This document shows positions 13,873-22,442 of a stretch of 38,033 bases of DNA, piece by piece. The translations under genes and the position numbers were made by a program. Numbering within the stretch: position 1 is the first letter of the stretch; the number at the start of each line of letters is the position of its first letter. Source of the DNA: Bryobacterales bacterium (GTDB lineage: Bacteria; Acidobacteriota; Terriglobia; Bryobacterales; Bryobacteraceae); contig PLRJ01000118.1 of assembly GCA_003163855.1 (NCBI GenBank), positions 1 through 38,033 on the forward strand, read 5' to 3'. The notes beneath the pieces were generated by a model. That model was not told the origin of the DNA. It was given only the letters and a program-made list of their open reading frames with translations, and made no database searches.

Positions 13873-15369
13873 ATGCCTTCCCTACCCAGTTCTTTGCCGC
13901 GCATCTGCGTAGCTCTGGGTCTTCCCACTGCCACACAACTGATGCGCGCCGCCGAAGCCGAATACAAAGACGGCAACTCGTTCCTCGAGTTCCGCCTTGA
14001 CTATCTCGAAACGCCCCACGAAGGCGTGGAACTCATTCGTAAATTCCGAAGAAAATATCCCGAAGCAACCATCCTCGCCACCTGCCGCCATCGTCAGGCC
14101 GCTGGTCACTTCAAAGGGGATGTTGCGCAACAGCTTGCTATCTTGTGCGACTGCGCGCACGCGGGAGCCGCCTTCATCGATTTGGAAATTGAGACAGCCG
14201 AGCAGGTAAAACCCTCACTCCAGCGACTGCGTCAAATTTCCCCGCTCTGCCTCTCGTACCACAACTTTGAGAGCACTCCCGCCTTAGGTCCTATACTCAA
14301 GCGCCTGCAAAGAATCCCTGCCGACGCACATAAGATCGCCACCACGGCGCGCAAGCCCTCCGACAATCTTCGTCTCCTGGACTTCATACGCCAGCCTCAT
14401 GAACTGCCGCTGATCGCCCTGGCCATGTCGGAATGCGGCCTGGCCTCGCGCGTCCTCGCTACGTCCTACGGATCGATCTACACCTACGCTGCCCCTTCGC
14501 ATGAGCCCGGTACCGCCGCCGGGCAGATCTCAGCAAAGCTGATGCGCAGTCTTTATCGCTCCGAAAAGCTCACGCACCAAAGTCACATCTACGGCATCAT
14601 TGCCAGTCCGGTAGCGCATTCCAAAAGCCCGCTCATTCACAACCGCGCGTTCCAGGCTCGGCGGCTCGATTCCGTCTATCTTCCGTTTCTTGTTTCTCCT
14701 ACGCAATTGGGAGATTGGATGAAATTCGCCACCGCCATCCCGGTCTGCGGTTTCAGCGTGACCATTCCGCACAAGCAGCGCATCCTTCACTACCTGGACA
14801 TCGTAGAGCCGCAGGCGAAGCGAATCGGGGCAGTGAATACCGTCTGGCGCAAGGCCGGTAAATGGCGCGGCGCGAATACCGATACTGAAGGCGTCATCAA
14901 GCCGCTGGCTAAACATCTGCGCCTGCCCCATGCCAAAGTGCTACTAGCCGGCTACGGCGGAGCGGCGCGTGCAGCAGCCATCGCCCTGTCCGACGCCTCT
15001 GCCGAAGTTACCATCACCGGCCGCAATCTGAAAAGCGCGCAGGCCCTTGCCGACGTGGTGAAAGGCAGCGCCGTGACGTTGCGGCAAGCCCAGTACATGC
15101 ACTTCGATGCCTTCATTCACGCCACCCCCGTGGGCATGGCGCCCAACATCGATGGCTGTCTGTTTCGCGATCGCATACCCGCGTCCATCGTCATGGACAT
15201 GGTCTACAACCCGCACCAGACCGTGCTGCTGGAACATGCCGAACAGCAGGGCTGCACCATCATTCACGGCATCGACATGCTGTTGGAGCAGGCCGCGCAT
15301 CAATTTGAGATCTGGACCGGCGAGTCCGCTCCGAAATCCGTCATGCGCAATGCTATCGAAGGCAAGTAA
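13873..15369 (+). CDS. aroDE: Bifunctional 3-dehydroquinate dehydratase / shikimate dehydrogenase
   Basis: A 498-residue fusion catalysing two consecutive steps of the shikimate pathway. Residues about 10-225 are a type I dehydroquinase: EFRLDYLE (39-46), catalytic His130 in SYHNF and Schiff-base Lys154 in HKIATTA. Residues about 238-498 are AroE: GIIASPVAHSKSPLIHN at the substrate site, SVTIPHK with catalytic Lys301, AVNTVW and GANTDTEG with Asp337, and the NADP loop GYGGAARAAA. The fusion occurs in plants, chlamydiae and several acidobacteria. The ATG at 13873 is preceded by CACCTCCC and no strong ribosome-binding site. It stands alone apart from the small gene 21 bp downstream. Confidence 0.95.
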   Translation: MPSLPSSLPRICVALGLPTATQLMRAAEAEYKDGNSFLEFRLDYLETPHEGVELIRKFRRKYPEATILATCRHRQAAGHFKGDVAQQLAILCDCAHAGAAFIDLEIETAEQVKPSLQRLRQISPLCLSYHNFESTPALGPILKRLQRIPADAHKIATTARKPSDNLRLLDFIRQPHELPLIALAMSECGLASRVLATSYGSIYTYAAPSHEPGTAAGQISAKLMRSLYRSEKLTHQSHIYGIIASPVAHSKSPLIHNRAFQARRLDSVYLPFLVSPTQLGDWMKFATAIPVCGFSVTIPHKQRILHYLDIVEPQAKRIGAVNTVWRKAGKWRGANTDTEGVIKPLAKHLRLPHAKVLLAGYGGAARAAAIALSDASAEVTITGRNLKSAQALADVVKGSAVTLRQAQYMHFDAFIHATPVGMAPNIDGCLFRDRIPASIVMDMVYNPHQTVLLEHAEQQGCTIIHGIDMLLEQAAHQFEIWTGESAPKSVMRNAIEGK

Positions 15370-15390
15370 ACGGCTCCTATAATAGGCGGC

Positions 15391-15630
15391 ATGGACAGCC
15401 CGTTCACTTCCGCGCGTGTTTCCCGGCGAGCCTGGACCTTGCTCTTCACCGCCCTTCCCGTTTTCGCGCAAGCCCCGCCGCCCCAGCCCGCGCCCGTGGC
15501 CGCGCCTTCTACCGACACGCCTGAACAGAAAATGCAAAAGGCCATCGCCGATGTCCGCAGCGTCAGCGAACGCCTGGCCCAGGCTGATGTGCCTATGGAC
15601 GTCGAACCTGCCTTCATGTTCCGCGCCTGA
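15391..15630 (+). CDS. Small exported protein upstream of the amidase
   Basis: A 79-residue protein: a signal-like N-terminus (VSRRAWTLLFTALPVFAQA, about residues 9-27), a Pro-rich stretch, then a helix (EQKMQKAIADVRSVSERLAQ) and the ending DVPMDVEPAFMFRA. From memory, similar short proteins ending in 'PM-x-x-EPAF-x-F-x-A' occur just before amidase genes in acidobacteria, so I think it is a real gene and not a misread amidase leader. Function is unknown. TATAAT lies at 15378-15383, only seven bases before the ATG, hinting at leaderless transcription. The stop is followed by eight A residues and then the amidase ATG, in the next frame. Confidence 0.6.
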   Translation: MDSPFTSARVSRRAWTLLFTALPVFAQAPPPQPAPVAAPSTDTPEQKMQKAIADVRSVSERLAQADVPMDVEPAFMFRA

Positions 15631-15640
15631 AAAAAAACTC

Positions 15641-17080
15641 ATGGCGCAAAAATCCAAGCTCGACCAAGGCACCCTGCCCTTTGCTTCACTCGCCGAGTTG
15701 AACGCCGCGCTCCACGACCGGCAGATCTCGTCGCTTGAACTTACTGAATTCTTCGGCAAGCGCCTGGAAAAGTTCGGCCCCCAATACAACGCGCTGGCCT
15801 GCCTTATGTTGAAGCCGGCCAAGCGGCAAGCCAAAGATGCCGATGACGAGATTAAACGCGAGCGTTTCAAAGGAATCCTGCAGGGCATTCCCTACGGAGC
15901 CAAAGATCTGCTCGCCGTCGCGAAATTCCCCACCACCTGGGGCGCTAAACCTTACGCAGACCAGGTGTTTGATTACGACGCTACCGTCATCAAGCGGCTG
16001 GCTTCTAAATCTTCTATGGCCCTGGCCAAGCTATCCATGGTTCAACTGGCGGGCGGCGGCGGCTACTCTTCGGCTTCCGCATCGCTGCAGGGACCCGGAC
16101 TCAATCCGTGGAACAAAATGTATTGGTCGGGTGGCTCCTCCAGCGGTTCAGCCACGGCGGTAGCAGCGGGCCTCGTCCCTTTTGCCCTCGGCTCCGAAAC
16201 ATCGGGCTCCATCCTTACGCCTGCCTGTTATTGCGGGGTCACAGGCTTGCGTCCCACTTATGGTCTTGTCAGCCGCCACGGCGCGATGGCGCTTTCCTGG
16301 ACCCTCGACAAAATCGGAGTGCTTGCGCATTCCGCCGAAGACTGCGGCCAGGTTTTGCACGCGATCGCGGGCGGCGATGACGACGATCCCGGCTCCGCCC
16401 ACAAAAGCTTTTACTTCGCGCCAGGATATTATGAGCGCTTCGCCGAAACCAGAATCGCCTACGCCGAAGTCCACTTTGCCGAGTGGCCCGACCAGGCGCT
16501 TCGGCCCGCTTTCGCCCAGGCCCTCGCCACAGTTAAATCGATGGGTGCGCAGATGGTGGAAGGCAAGCTGCCCGACTTGCCTTACGGTCCCGTCATCAGT
16601 TGCATCATCGACGCCGAAGCCGCTTCCATCTTTGAGAAGCTGATTCGCTCGCCGCAGATTGAGGAGTTGGGCGATCAGGGCCAGATCGATGGCCTGAAAG
16701 CATCGTTGAATTATTCGGCGCTCGACTACTTAAAGGCGATGCGCATCCGCAGCCAGATCCGACAGTCGCTGGCCGATATGTTCGCCAACGTCGATTTACT
16801 CGTCGCGCCCACAAAGATAGATCCACCCGATCGCGCCGACCAACCCTTTGACGAAGCAACACCCAAGCGGCCCGACCAAAAAGGCATTTATGCCGGCCTG
16901 GTGCAAGCTTCCAACTTAGCCGGTCTGCCGGCTCTCACCATTCCCTGCGGATTTGTCAACGGATTGCCCATCGGCTTGCAGATTGTCGGCTCACCCTTCT
17001 CCGAAAATCGCATACTGGCTTTCGGTATTGAGTTCCAGCGGCGCACCGACTTTCATAAACAACATCCAATGGTTGCCTGA
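15641..17080 (+). CDS. Amidase signature family hydrolase
   Basis: A 479-residue enzyme with the Ser-Ser-Lys triad of amidase signature proteins: Lys88 in GIPYGAKDLLA, cis-Ser near 166 in YWSGGSSSGSA, and nucleophile Ser190 in GSETSGSILTP. The family hydrolyses amide bonds (GatA, aryl-amidases, peptide amidases). Without gatB or gatC nearby, a GatA role is unlikely. The ATG at 15641 is chosen because the GTLPFASLAELNAALHDRQI region that opens related proteins follows at once; the frame is open further upstream but overlaps the small exported-protein gene. No signal peptide remains at this start. A +1 shift before 15628 would fuse the exported protein to the amidase. Confidence 0.88.
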   Translation: MAQKSKLDQGTLPFASLAELNAALHDRQISSLELTEFFGKRLEKFGPQYNALACLMLKPAKRQAKDADDEIKRERFKGILQGIPYGAKDLLAVAKFPTTWGAKPYADQVFDYDATVIKRLASKSSMALAKLSMVQLAGGGGYSSASASLQGPGLNPWNKMYWSGGSSSGSATAVAAGLVPFALGSETSGSILTPACYCGVTGLRPTYGLVSRHGAMALSWTLDKIGVLAHSAEDCGQVLHAIAGGDDDDPGSAHKSFYFAPGYYERFAETRIAYAEVHFAEWPDQALRPAFAQALATVKSMGAQMVEGKLPDLPYGPVISCIIDAEAASIFEKLIRSPQIEELGDQGQIDGLKASLNYSALDYLKAMRIRSQIRQSLADMFANVDLLVAPTKIDPPDRADQPFDEATPKRPDQKGIYAGLVQASNLAGLPALTIPCGFVNGLPIGLQIVGSPFSENRILAFGIEFQRRTDFHKQHPMVA

Positions 17081-17149
17081 ACGATCCAGCCACGACCGTT
17101 CGTACGGTTCCTGTAGACGATTTGGTGTCTACTAGATAGCCACTGCTGA

Positions 17150-17854
17150 CTAAATTCCAGCCACCCGGAATAACGTCAACAGACCCACCAGCCCCAACGT
17201 CGCCACAAACAACGCCCTAGCTCCTTTATCCTGCCAATGCGGCGCCACGGCATGCACGGCTAAAAACAAAAACCCACCCGCAATTAGAGCCAGTACCGCC
17301 GTCGTCCACCAGGCGCCAAACATCTGTGCACCAGACGCGTTCCACCCCGGTTGCACTTCCGCTCCCAACACGGTAAGAATTTCCACACTCACCCCTGCCA
17401 TCAACGCCTTCGGCAACGACCGCAACGAGCGCCTCGAAATCCATCCCAGCGCCACTCCTTCCGGCCCTTTATGCAGCGCCAAACCCACTGCTACGGCCGC
17501 GTGCGTGAACGGCTTCAGCGCCAGCGCCCGCACACTCCATCCATCCAGGAAGCTGTGCACAGCCGTGGCAGCCAGAATGGGCCACAGCACCCCGGCATGC
17601 GCCGAATGGCCCGCGTGTCCCAGTCCCCAATCTGCTAAGAGCAGTAAGCCCGCGACGGCCGCTACCCAGACAATCGCGGTCATTCTGCTTGAGCTTTCCG
17701 CAATCTCCGGCAGCAGCCAGAAAACGCAAATCCCGAGCAACAAACCGCCGCCCGCCGCCGCCAGTTGTTCCGAAAACTTCTCGGCACGGAAGAAATGCGC
17801 GCCTAGCCAAATGCCCGCTACCGCCACCAGTGTCAGCAGCCAGGCAACCGTCAT
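17150..17854 (-). CDS. ZIP-family metal transporter
   Basis: A 234-residue membrane protein with about seven to eight hydrophobic helices. The binuclear metal site is recognisable: HSFLDGWSV in one helix and ALHKGPEGVALG in the next, matching the H-x-x-x-D/N and H-K-x-P-E-G patterns of ZIP transporters. A His-containing loop (GHAGHSAHAG) precedes them. ZIP proteins bring Zn, Fe or Mn into the cytoplasm; the metal cannot be told. The ATG directly abuts the stop of the cupin gene with no intergenic base, so the two form an operon. It converges on the amidase gene. Confidence 0.85.
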   Translation of the reverse strand: MTVAWLLTLVAVAGIWLGAHFFRAEKFSEQLAAAGGGLLLGICVFWLLPEIAESSSRMTAIVWVAAVAGLLLLADWGLGHAGHSAHAGVLWPILAATAVHSFLDGWSVRALALKPFTHAAVAVGLALHKGPEGVALGWISRRSLRSLPKALMAGVSVEILTVLGAEVQPGWNASGAQMFGAWWTTAVLALIAGGFLFLAVHAVAPHWQDKGARALFVATLGLVGLLTLFRVAGI

Positions 17855-18304
17855 CTACTGCCCGGAAACCTTAACGACGAAATAAGTAATCGGGTCGCCC
17901 TTGGTGACTAGCATCTGATGCGGCACACCCGCGGGAATATGGATGACATCGCCCGCCTTCAACTGAATTTTTTCGCCTCCCTGGATGGAAGTTCCCCGCA
18001 ATTCCCCGGGCTCGGTCTGATGTGCGCCCACCATCTTGCCGCCAATGATGATTGTCGCGTCGCCCTTTTCCACAACAAAGATATCCGCTTCCTTTTGATG
18101 AAGCTCCGACGAACCCGTGCCCTCCCGATACGCCATCATGGTGTAGTGGTTGCCATACTTCTTTAAAGTCACGAAGGCTGACCCGGTGTGCTTTTCTTCC
18201 AGGCCCTGCTTAATTGCCGCCAGATCTTTCGTGGTGTAAACATCTGCTTCGCTTGCCACAAGGGCAGTAGATAGCAGCAACATACAGGGACTTAATGCTC
18301 GCAT
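17855..18304 (-). CDS. Exported single-domain cupin
   Basis: A 149-residue protein with a likely signal peptide (residues 1-20, LLLSTALVASEA). The two cupin motifs are visible: SELHQKEADIFVVEKG (about 65-80) and GDVIHIPAGVPHQML (about 118-132), with His and Glu residues that normally hold one divalent metal. The substrate is unknown. It is the first gene of a two-gene operon with the ZIP transporter. A GGAGAT ribosome-binding site sits before the ATG, and a palindrome lies at 18319-18337. The pairing suggests a link between a periplasmic metal-binding or metal-dependent protein and metal uptake, but this is context only. Confidence 0.8.
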   Translation of the reverse strand: MRALSPCMLLLSTALVASEADVYTTKDLAAIKQGLEEKHTGSAFVTLKKYGNHYTMMAYREGTGSSELHQKEADIFVVEKGDATIIIGGKMVGAHQTEPGELRGTSIQGGEKIQLKAGDVIHIPAGVPHQMLVTKGDPITYFVVKVSGQ

Positions 18305-18318
18305 TTTTCATCTCCATA

Positions 18319-18337
18319 ACCAGTATTTCTTCCTGGT
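18319..18337 (-). promoter_or_regulatory. Inverted repeat in the leader of the cupin-ZIP operon
   Basis: ACCAG (18319-18323) and CTGGT (18333-18337) form a dyad around nine bases, 15 bases upstream of the cupin ATG. A further CTGGT occurs at about 18353-18357. It could be a repressor site, but the arms are only five bases and no known box is matched. Confidence 0.25.
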
Positions 18338-18551
18338 AATTTTTTCAATAATCTGGTACTTTTTACTCGCTTTGTCTATGGCGTCTACAACGATTCCACG
18401 TATAATCAAAGCACCATACTCGTGGATCGGAGAAGCGGGGCAGCCCGAAGAAAGTTGCAGAGTCATCGTTCGTTCTTAGATGCCGCTGTTCTTTAATGTT
18501 CGGAGGAACTTTCGTGCTGCCTCACTTTTTACTCATTTAGTGAAGTTCTCG

Positions 18552-18628
<77 letters not shown>

Positions 18629-18878
18629 AGAAGCGAACGCCGCAAGGCGGGCAAGGCAATTCTACCAATTCTTTCAGCACGTCTTTTGCGGCTTAGTTTG
18701 CCATGCGAAAGTTTCACGTAAAGATGCCTCTGCTGCCCTTATCAGTTTTCGCATAACTTCAGAACTCGTAGGACTTTACGCAGCCGACCTTAGGCCCTAT
18801 AGTTAAGCGCAGAGAGTACGCCAAACATTCCTGCTTTGCGTGCAGACCACGTCGCTTTGCGAGGTTAGAGCTTTCAAC

Positions 18879-19499
18879 ATGTGCAGAACAGTTTTCCTGT
18901 CCTTAATCGCCCTGGGTCTTGCCTTAGGCGCGGGGGCCACTACCGTTAGTGTTGGAGTCGCCGCTCCAGCTGGCTCCTCAGCGGTTACTTTCGGCTCGAG
19001 TCTGGCTGCAACCAGCCCAGGCGTCTGGACCGCTACCGCAGGCGCAGGTACCGCCGACACCAGTGTCACGGCCTTATATCTGGATCCACTGTCTGATTCT
19101 AGTTACTTTGCCTACACAGAGGGGGCTTCCAGCATCACGGCTTCCTACGCGGGCGGCATTACCAGTTTTGACCTGCTTTGGGGTTCGCCCGACGCCTTCA
19201 ACACGATCACCTTCAGCGGCCCGGGCGGCACGGAATCGTACAGCCCAGGCAGCGGCTTGCTTGCCGGGCTAATCCCGAATAATAGCAACGCGGGCACTAT
19301 GGCGGTTCTTTTCACCGCCACCCCGGGTACCGATTGGACTTCCGTCATGTTTACCTCGAGCCTCAATTCTTTTGAATTCGGCGAAGTTTCCTTTGTGGCT
19401 GCTGCGACTTCCTCTTCTCCTTCTCCTGAGCCAGCCAGTATTGCTCTCCTTGCCGGCGGTTTTCTGGCCATCGGCGCTCTGCGAAAGCGTAAATCCTAG
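18879..19499 (+). CDS. PEP-CTERM sorted secreted protein
   Basis: A 206-residue protein. It has a Sec signal peptide (FLSLIALGLALGAGA), then a Ser/Thr/Gly-rich beta-type body (about 25-175). The C-terminus has the PEP-CTERM signal: SPEPASIALLAGGFLAIGAL followed by RKRKS, that is, the motif, a hydrophobic helix and a basic tail. Such proteins are cut by an exosortase and tied to extracellular matrix or the surface. The body matches nothing I recognise. The ATG at 18879 gives a proper signal peptide; an in-frame GTG at 18840 would add 13 residues without a better ribosome-binding site. It overlaps the convergent WbuC gene by four bases. No exosortase gene is in the window. Confidence 0.85.
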   Translation: MCRTVFLSLIALGLALGAGATTVSVGVAAPAGSSAVTFGSSLAATSPGVWTATAGAGTADTSVTALYLDPLSDSSYFAYTEGASSITASYAGGITSFDLLWGSPDAFNTITFSGPGGTESYSPGSGLLAGLIPNNSNAGTMAVLFTATPGTDWTSVMFTSSLNSFEFGEVSFVAAATSSSPSPEPASIALLAGGFLAIGALRKRKS

Positions 19500-19993
19500 C
19501 AGGCTTCAGCCACCAGCCTGTTCAGAAACTCTGCCGCCGCTGTTGATTCTTCTTCCCTGGGCGCCCATGGCGCAAATTCCTTATCCGATGCCGGGTCCCA
19601 CGGGCCCGGCTTTACTTCGTAGCACACCGCTCTTTTGCTTGTTACCACAACCGTGTGCCACACGCCCGGCGCCAAATCGATTCCCCACACCTTGCCCCGG
19701 TTGCCGTCTTGTCCCAAGCTATATCGCTCTTTGATCTGGCCTGCCTCATCAAAAATAATCAGATCGGCACAGCCTTCCAGCACAATAAACGCTTCGGATT
19801 TAGGCGGGCTCAGATGCCTGTGCGGCCTGATGTAAGTCCCCTCCAGTAACACGTTCAGAAAACGATGCGGGTTGGCTGTGGCGTCGCCGTGAAAGTTGTG
19901 ATTCATCCGGAGGCGCGCTGAAGCCTTGGCTCGTGCTGCCACTTCATCGAATAATTGTTCGTCAATCACCTGGACATTCGGCACATTCAACAT
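19496..19993 (-). CDS. WbuC-like cupin protein
   Basis: A 165-residue cytoplasmic cupin. It opens LNVPNVQVIDEQLFDEVAAR and then RMNHNFHGDATANPHRFLN, the arrangement of the WbuC family often found in O-antigen clusters. The cupin core has GTYIRPHRHLSPPKSEAF (metal-binding His residues and Glu) and WGIDLAPGVWHTVVV. The molecular role of the family is unsettled. There are no sugar-nucleotide or glycosyltransferase genes beside it, so a polysaccharide role is not supported by context. It is divergent from the mannanase gene, with 11 bp between the starts. Confidence 0.85.
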   Translation of the reverse strand: MLNVPNVQVIDEQLFDEVAARAKASARLRMNHNFHGDATANPHRFLNVLLEGTYIRPHRHLSPPKSEAFIVLEGCADLIIFDEAGQIKERYSLGQDGNRGKVWGIDLAPGVWHTVVVTSKRAVCYEVKPGPWDPASDKEFAPWAPREEESTAAAEFLNRLVAEAC

Positions 19994-20004
19994 AATAATG
20001 CTCT

Positions 20005-21129
20005 ATGCCCGCTTCGTTCGTCACCACCGCAGGAACTGCGTTTGCCCTGGATGGCGCTCGCTTTCCAGTGAATGGAGTCAACTGCTATTTTCTCGCCTAC
20101 TGCGGCGACACCAGCCGCCGCGCCGCCATTGCCGTCGCCCGGCAAATGGGTGCGAACGTCATCCGGTGCTGGGCCTTCCTCGCCATCGACAATTATTCGC
20201 CAGGCACCCTTGCCTTCCAATATTTTAGGGACGGCGCCATCGTCATCAACGACGGTCCCGATGGCTTGCAGCGGCTGGATGCGCTGATCAAGGCCGCGGA
20301 AGATGCGGGCGTAAAACTGATTCTGCCGCTGGTGAATCATTGGGATACTGCTTTGGGCGGCATGCCCAGCTATGTAAAATGGCTAGGTCCCGATCCCGAT
20401 CCCAAGACCCTCGATGTCACCGACTTCTACCGGCTTGACATAATCAAGAACGCCTATAAGACCTGGCTCCAAGCCATTCTGACCCGCCGCAACAGCATAA
20501 CCGGCCGCCTCTACTCAGACGAGCCAGCCATCATGGCTTGGGAACTAACCAACGAAGCTCGCTGCCAGACCAAGGGCGGCCGGGAACTATTGCTCTCCTG
20601 GATTGCCGAAATGGCGGCCTTCGTCAAACAGCACGATTCCCATCATCTGCTGGCGCTGGGTGATGAAGGAATGTTCTACAAGCAAGGTTCGGGCGATTTG
20701 TATGACGGCAGCCACGGTGTCGACTGGGTGGCGAACCTCGCCGTAGCGGGAATCGATTTCGGCACCTTCCACTTCTATCCGCAGCAGTGGAAGAAGGATC
20801 TGCATTTCGCCACGCGCTGGATTCACGATCATGCCGCCGCCGCGCAGCGACTCAACAAACCTGCCCTCATGGAAGAATTCGGGCTGAAGATCGACGGCAC
20901 CGTGATTAAGATAGCCGCAGACCGCGACCCGTGGTTTACCAACTGGCTTAACACCGTGCAAAGTGAGAAAGGCGCTGGCCAGTTGTTGTGGATGTTAGGG
21001 TACGCCGCGGCAGCCGACACCAAAGACTTCGTTGACGAGTACGTGATCTACAGCCCGGAAGAAGTTCCCTGCCTGGCTCTACTCAACAACCGGGGCAGGG
21101 CAGCGACAAGCCAGGAAAACTCCGCCTGA
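20005..21129 (+). CDS. GH5-like beta-mannanase/cellulase-family hydrolase
   Basis: A 374-residue TIM-barrel enzyme. The N-terminal part (FALDGARFPVNGVNCYFLAY) and the helix GANVIRCWAFLAI are typical of GH5 subfamily 7 mannanases. The acid/base Glu184 is in AWELTNEARC and the nucleophile Glu291 in LMEEFG. It should cleave beta-1,4-mannan or a related glucan. No signal peptide is visible from the ATG at 20005 (MPASFVTTAG), so it may act in the cytoplasm on imported oligosaccharides, or exit by another route. CATAAT at 19991-19996 sits eight bases before the ATG. The 3' end overlaps the convergent gene by 47 bp. Confidence 0.85.
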   Translation: MPASFVTTAGTAFALDGARFPVNGVNCYFLAYCGDTSRRAAIAVARQMGANVIRCWAFLAIDNYSPGTLAFQYFRDGAIVINDGPDGLQRLDALIKAAEDAGVKLILPLVNHWDTALGGMPSYVKWLGPDPDPKTLDVTDFYRLDIIKNAYKTWLQAILTRRNSITGRLYSDEPAIMAWELTNEARCQTKGGRELLLSWIAEMAAFVKQHDSHHLLALGDEGMFYKQGSGDLYDGSHGVDWVANLAVAGIDFGTFHFYPQQWKKDLHFATRWIHDHAAAAQRLNKPALMEEFGLKIDGTVIKIAADRDPWFTNWLNTVQSEKGAGQLLWMLGYAAAADTKDFVDEYVIYSPEEVPCLALLNNRGRAATSQENSA

Positions 21130-21538
21130 ACTGCTGGGCCAAATACGCTGCAAGTTCACGCGCGCAAAGGCTGCGGCCCTCGCCCGTGATCGCCACAGTT
21201 CCCTGGTCTGGATCCGATCCAAGCGCGAACTCAAACTCCTCCGGGTAAAACTCGCATTCGTCTTCTTCATATCCGCGGACACTGCCGCAAATTTTAGGCC
21301 CCCACTGTTCAAACGCCAGTGAGACCTTCACCTCAGTAGACGGAAAATTCTCCCGAACGATCGAGAGGCGCCTTTCGCCTGGTCGCCACGTCAGCCGTTC
21401 TTCCTCGGCCACTTCATTCGCCGAAGCGACGCTGTTAATGGCTGCTATTTGCTGTTCACATTCTCTGGTGAGGTCTTCCCAATAGGAAGTGGCTTCCTCA
21501 TAGAGTGGAAGGGACACTTGTGTAATTGCTGCGCTCAT
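21083..21538 (-). CDS. Hypothetical acidic protein
   Basis: A 151-residue protein that I do not recognise. It is acidic, with the run YEEDECEFYPEEFEFAL in its middle and a Leu/Ala-rich helix (SLCARELAAYLAQQFRRSF) near the C-terminus. There is no signal peptide or membrane helix. Codon use is normal and the frame is clean, so it is probably a real gene. It overlaps the mannanase tail by 47 bp on the opposite strand. About 220 bp without a gene follow between its start and the ribA stop region. Confidence 0.6.
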   Translation of the reverse strand: MSAAITQVSLPLYEEATSYWEDLTRECEQQIAAINSVASANEVAEEERLTWRPGERRLSIVRENFPSTEVKVSLAFEQWGPKICGSVRGYEEDECEFYPEEFEFALGSDPDQGTVAITGEGRSLCARELAAYLAQQFRRSFPGLSLPCPGC

Positions 21539-21761
21539 AGGAAGTTACTCCGGCTGCGCAAGCGTGCGCAGCGATTCAGTCGATCATGCCGTCGGTTTGG
21601 GTTCCATCGGCTCGACGTGGAGGAACTCGGAGCCCGGAAAATCGATGAGGCTCCAGAACGCGGAAGCCCCGGTTATGAAAGAAGTTTAACTCAAAACGTG
21701 CGATGTTGAAAAGGGCCAAACGCAGGTTTTTTCCTACTATTCACAGGGGAAAATCCCAAAT

Positions 21762-22364
21762 CTAGAATAAGTGGCCCATCTTTTCTCGCTTCGTCCGTAA
21801 ATATTCGGTAGTCGTAGCCAGCGGCGGCGCGATAATCGGCGCCCGCTCCACAACTCGTACCCCTGCGCTTTCCAGCGCTGCCACTTTGTCAGGATTATTC
21901 GACAGCAGCCGCACTTCCCGCACGCCGAAATACTGCAAGATCTTGGCTGGCAGCGCGTAATCGCGGCAATCCGCATCAAACCCAAGCTTCACGTTCGCTT
22001 CGACCGTATCTAAGCCGCCGTCCTGCAACTCATAAGCTCGCAACTTATTCAGCAGGCCGATGCCGCGCCCTTCCTGGTGCTCATAGATCAACAATCCCCG
22101 CTGTTCAGCGGTAATCTGGTCAAGCGCCAGCTCCAACTGCGAGCGGCAATCGCAGCGCAAACTATGAAAAACGTCGCCGGTTAAGCATTGCGAATGTATC
22201 CGCACCAGCACTGCCCCTGCTTCCGGCGATAGATCTCCCATCTTCAGGACAACCGCCTCTTCCGTTTCGCTGGGACGCACACCCTCAAAACCGTAGATCC
22301 GGAAGTGGCCAAACCGGCTGGGAAAGTCAGCTTCCGCGACCTTATTTAGTTTTAAGTCAGACAA
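21762..22364 (-). CDS. ribA: GTP cyclohydrolase II
   Basis: A 200-residue enzyme for the first step of riboflavin synthesis, opening the imidazole ring of GTP. Zinc ligands Cys60, Cys71 and Cys73 lie in SQCLTGDVFHSLRCDCRSQL. The family block EHQEGRGIGLLNKLRAYELQ is at about 95-114 and SNNPDKVAAL at 155-164. I place the start at the TTG at 22364 (MSDLKLNKVAEADFPSRFGH), which has an AGGAA ribosome-binding site and gives the family length of about 196. The frame is open up to 22460, but that would overlap the divergent kinase gene. It is a single-function RibA, not fused to RibB, and no other rib genes are nearby. Confidence 0.93.
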   Translation of the reverse strand: MSDLKLNKVAEADFPSRFGHFRIYGFEGVRPSETEEAVVLKMGDLSPEAGAVLVRIHSQCLTGDVFHSLRCDCRSQLELALDQITAEQRGLLIYEHQEGRGIGLLNKLRAYELQDGGLDTVEANVKLGFDADCRDYALPAKILQYFGVREVRLLSNNPDKVAALESAGVRVVERAPIIAPPLATTTEYLRTKREKMGHLF

Positions 22365-22442
22365 ATTGTTCCTGAAGCGCCAAAAGCAGCCCGTTGGGCT
22401 GTCACCTTCTATTATAGGAACGGTCCGCAATCCGTCCCTCCC

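Noticed and set aside
15416..15640. An upstream extension of the amidase by 75 residues
   Set aside because: The extension is low-complexity Pro/Ser/Arg and overlaps the small exported-protein frame, which has a proper signal peptide. The ATG at 15641 fits the family start better.
14944..15888. A 314-codon minus-strand frame across the aroDE, small-protein and amidase region
   Set aside because: It lies opposite two confidently identified genes and has no conserved motif.
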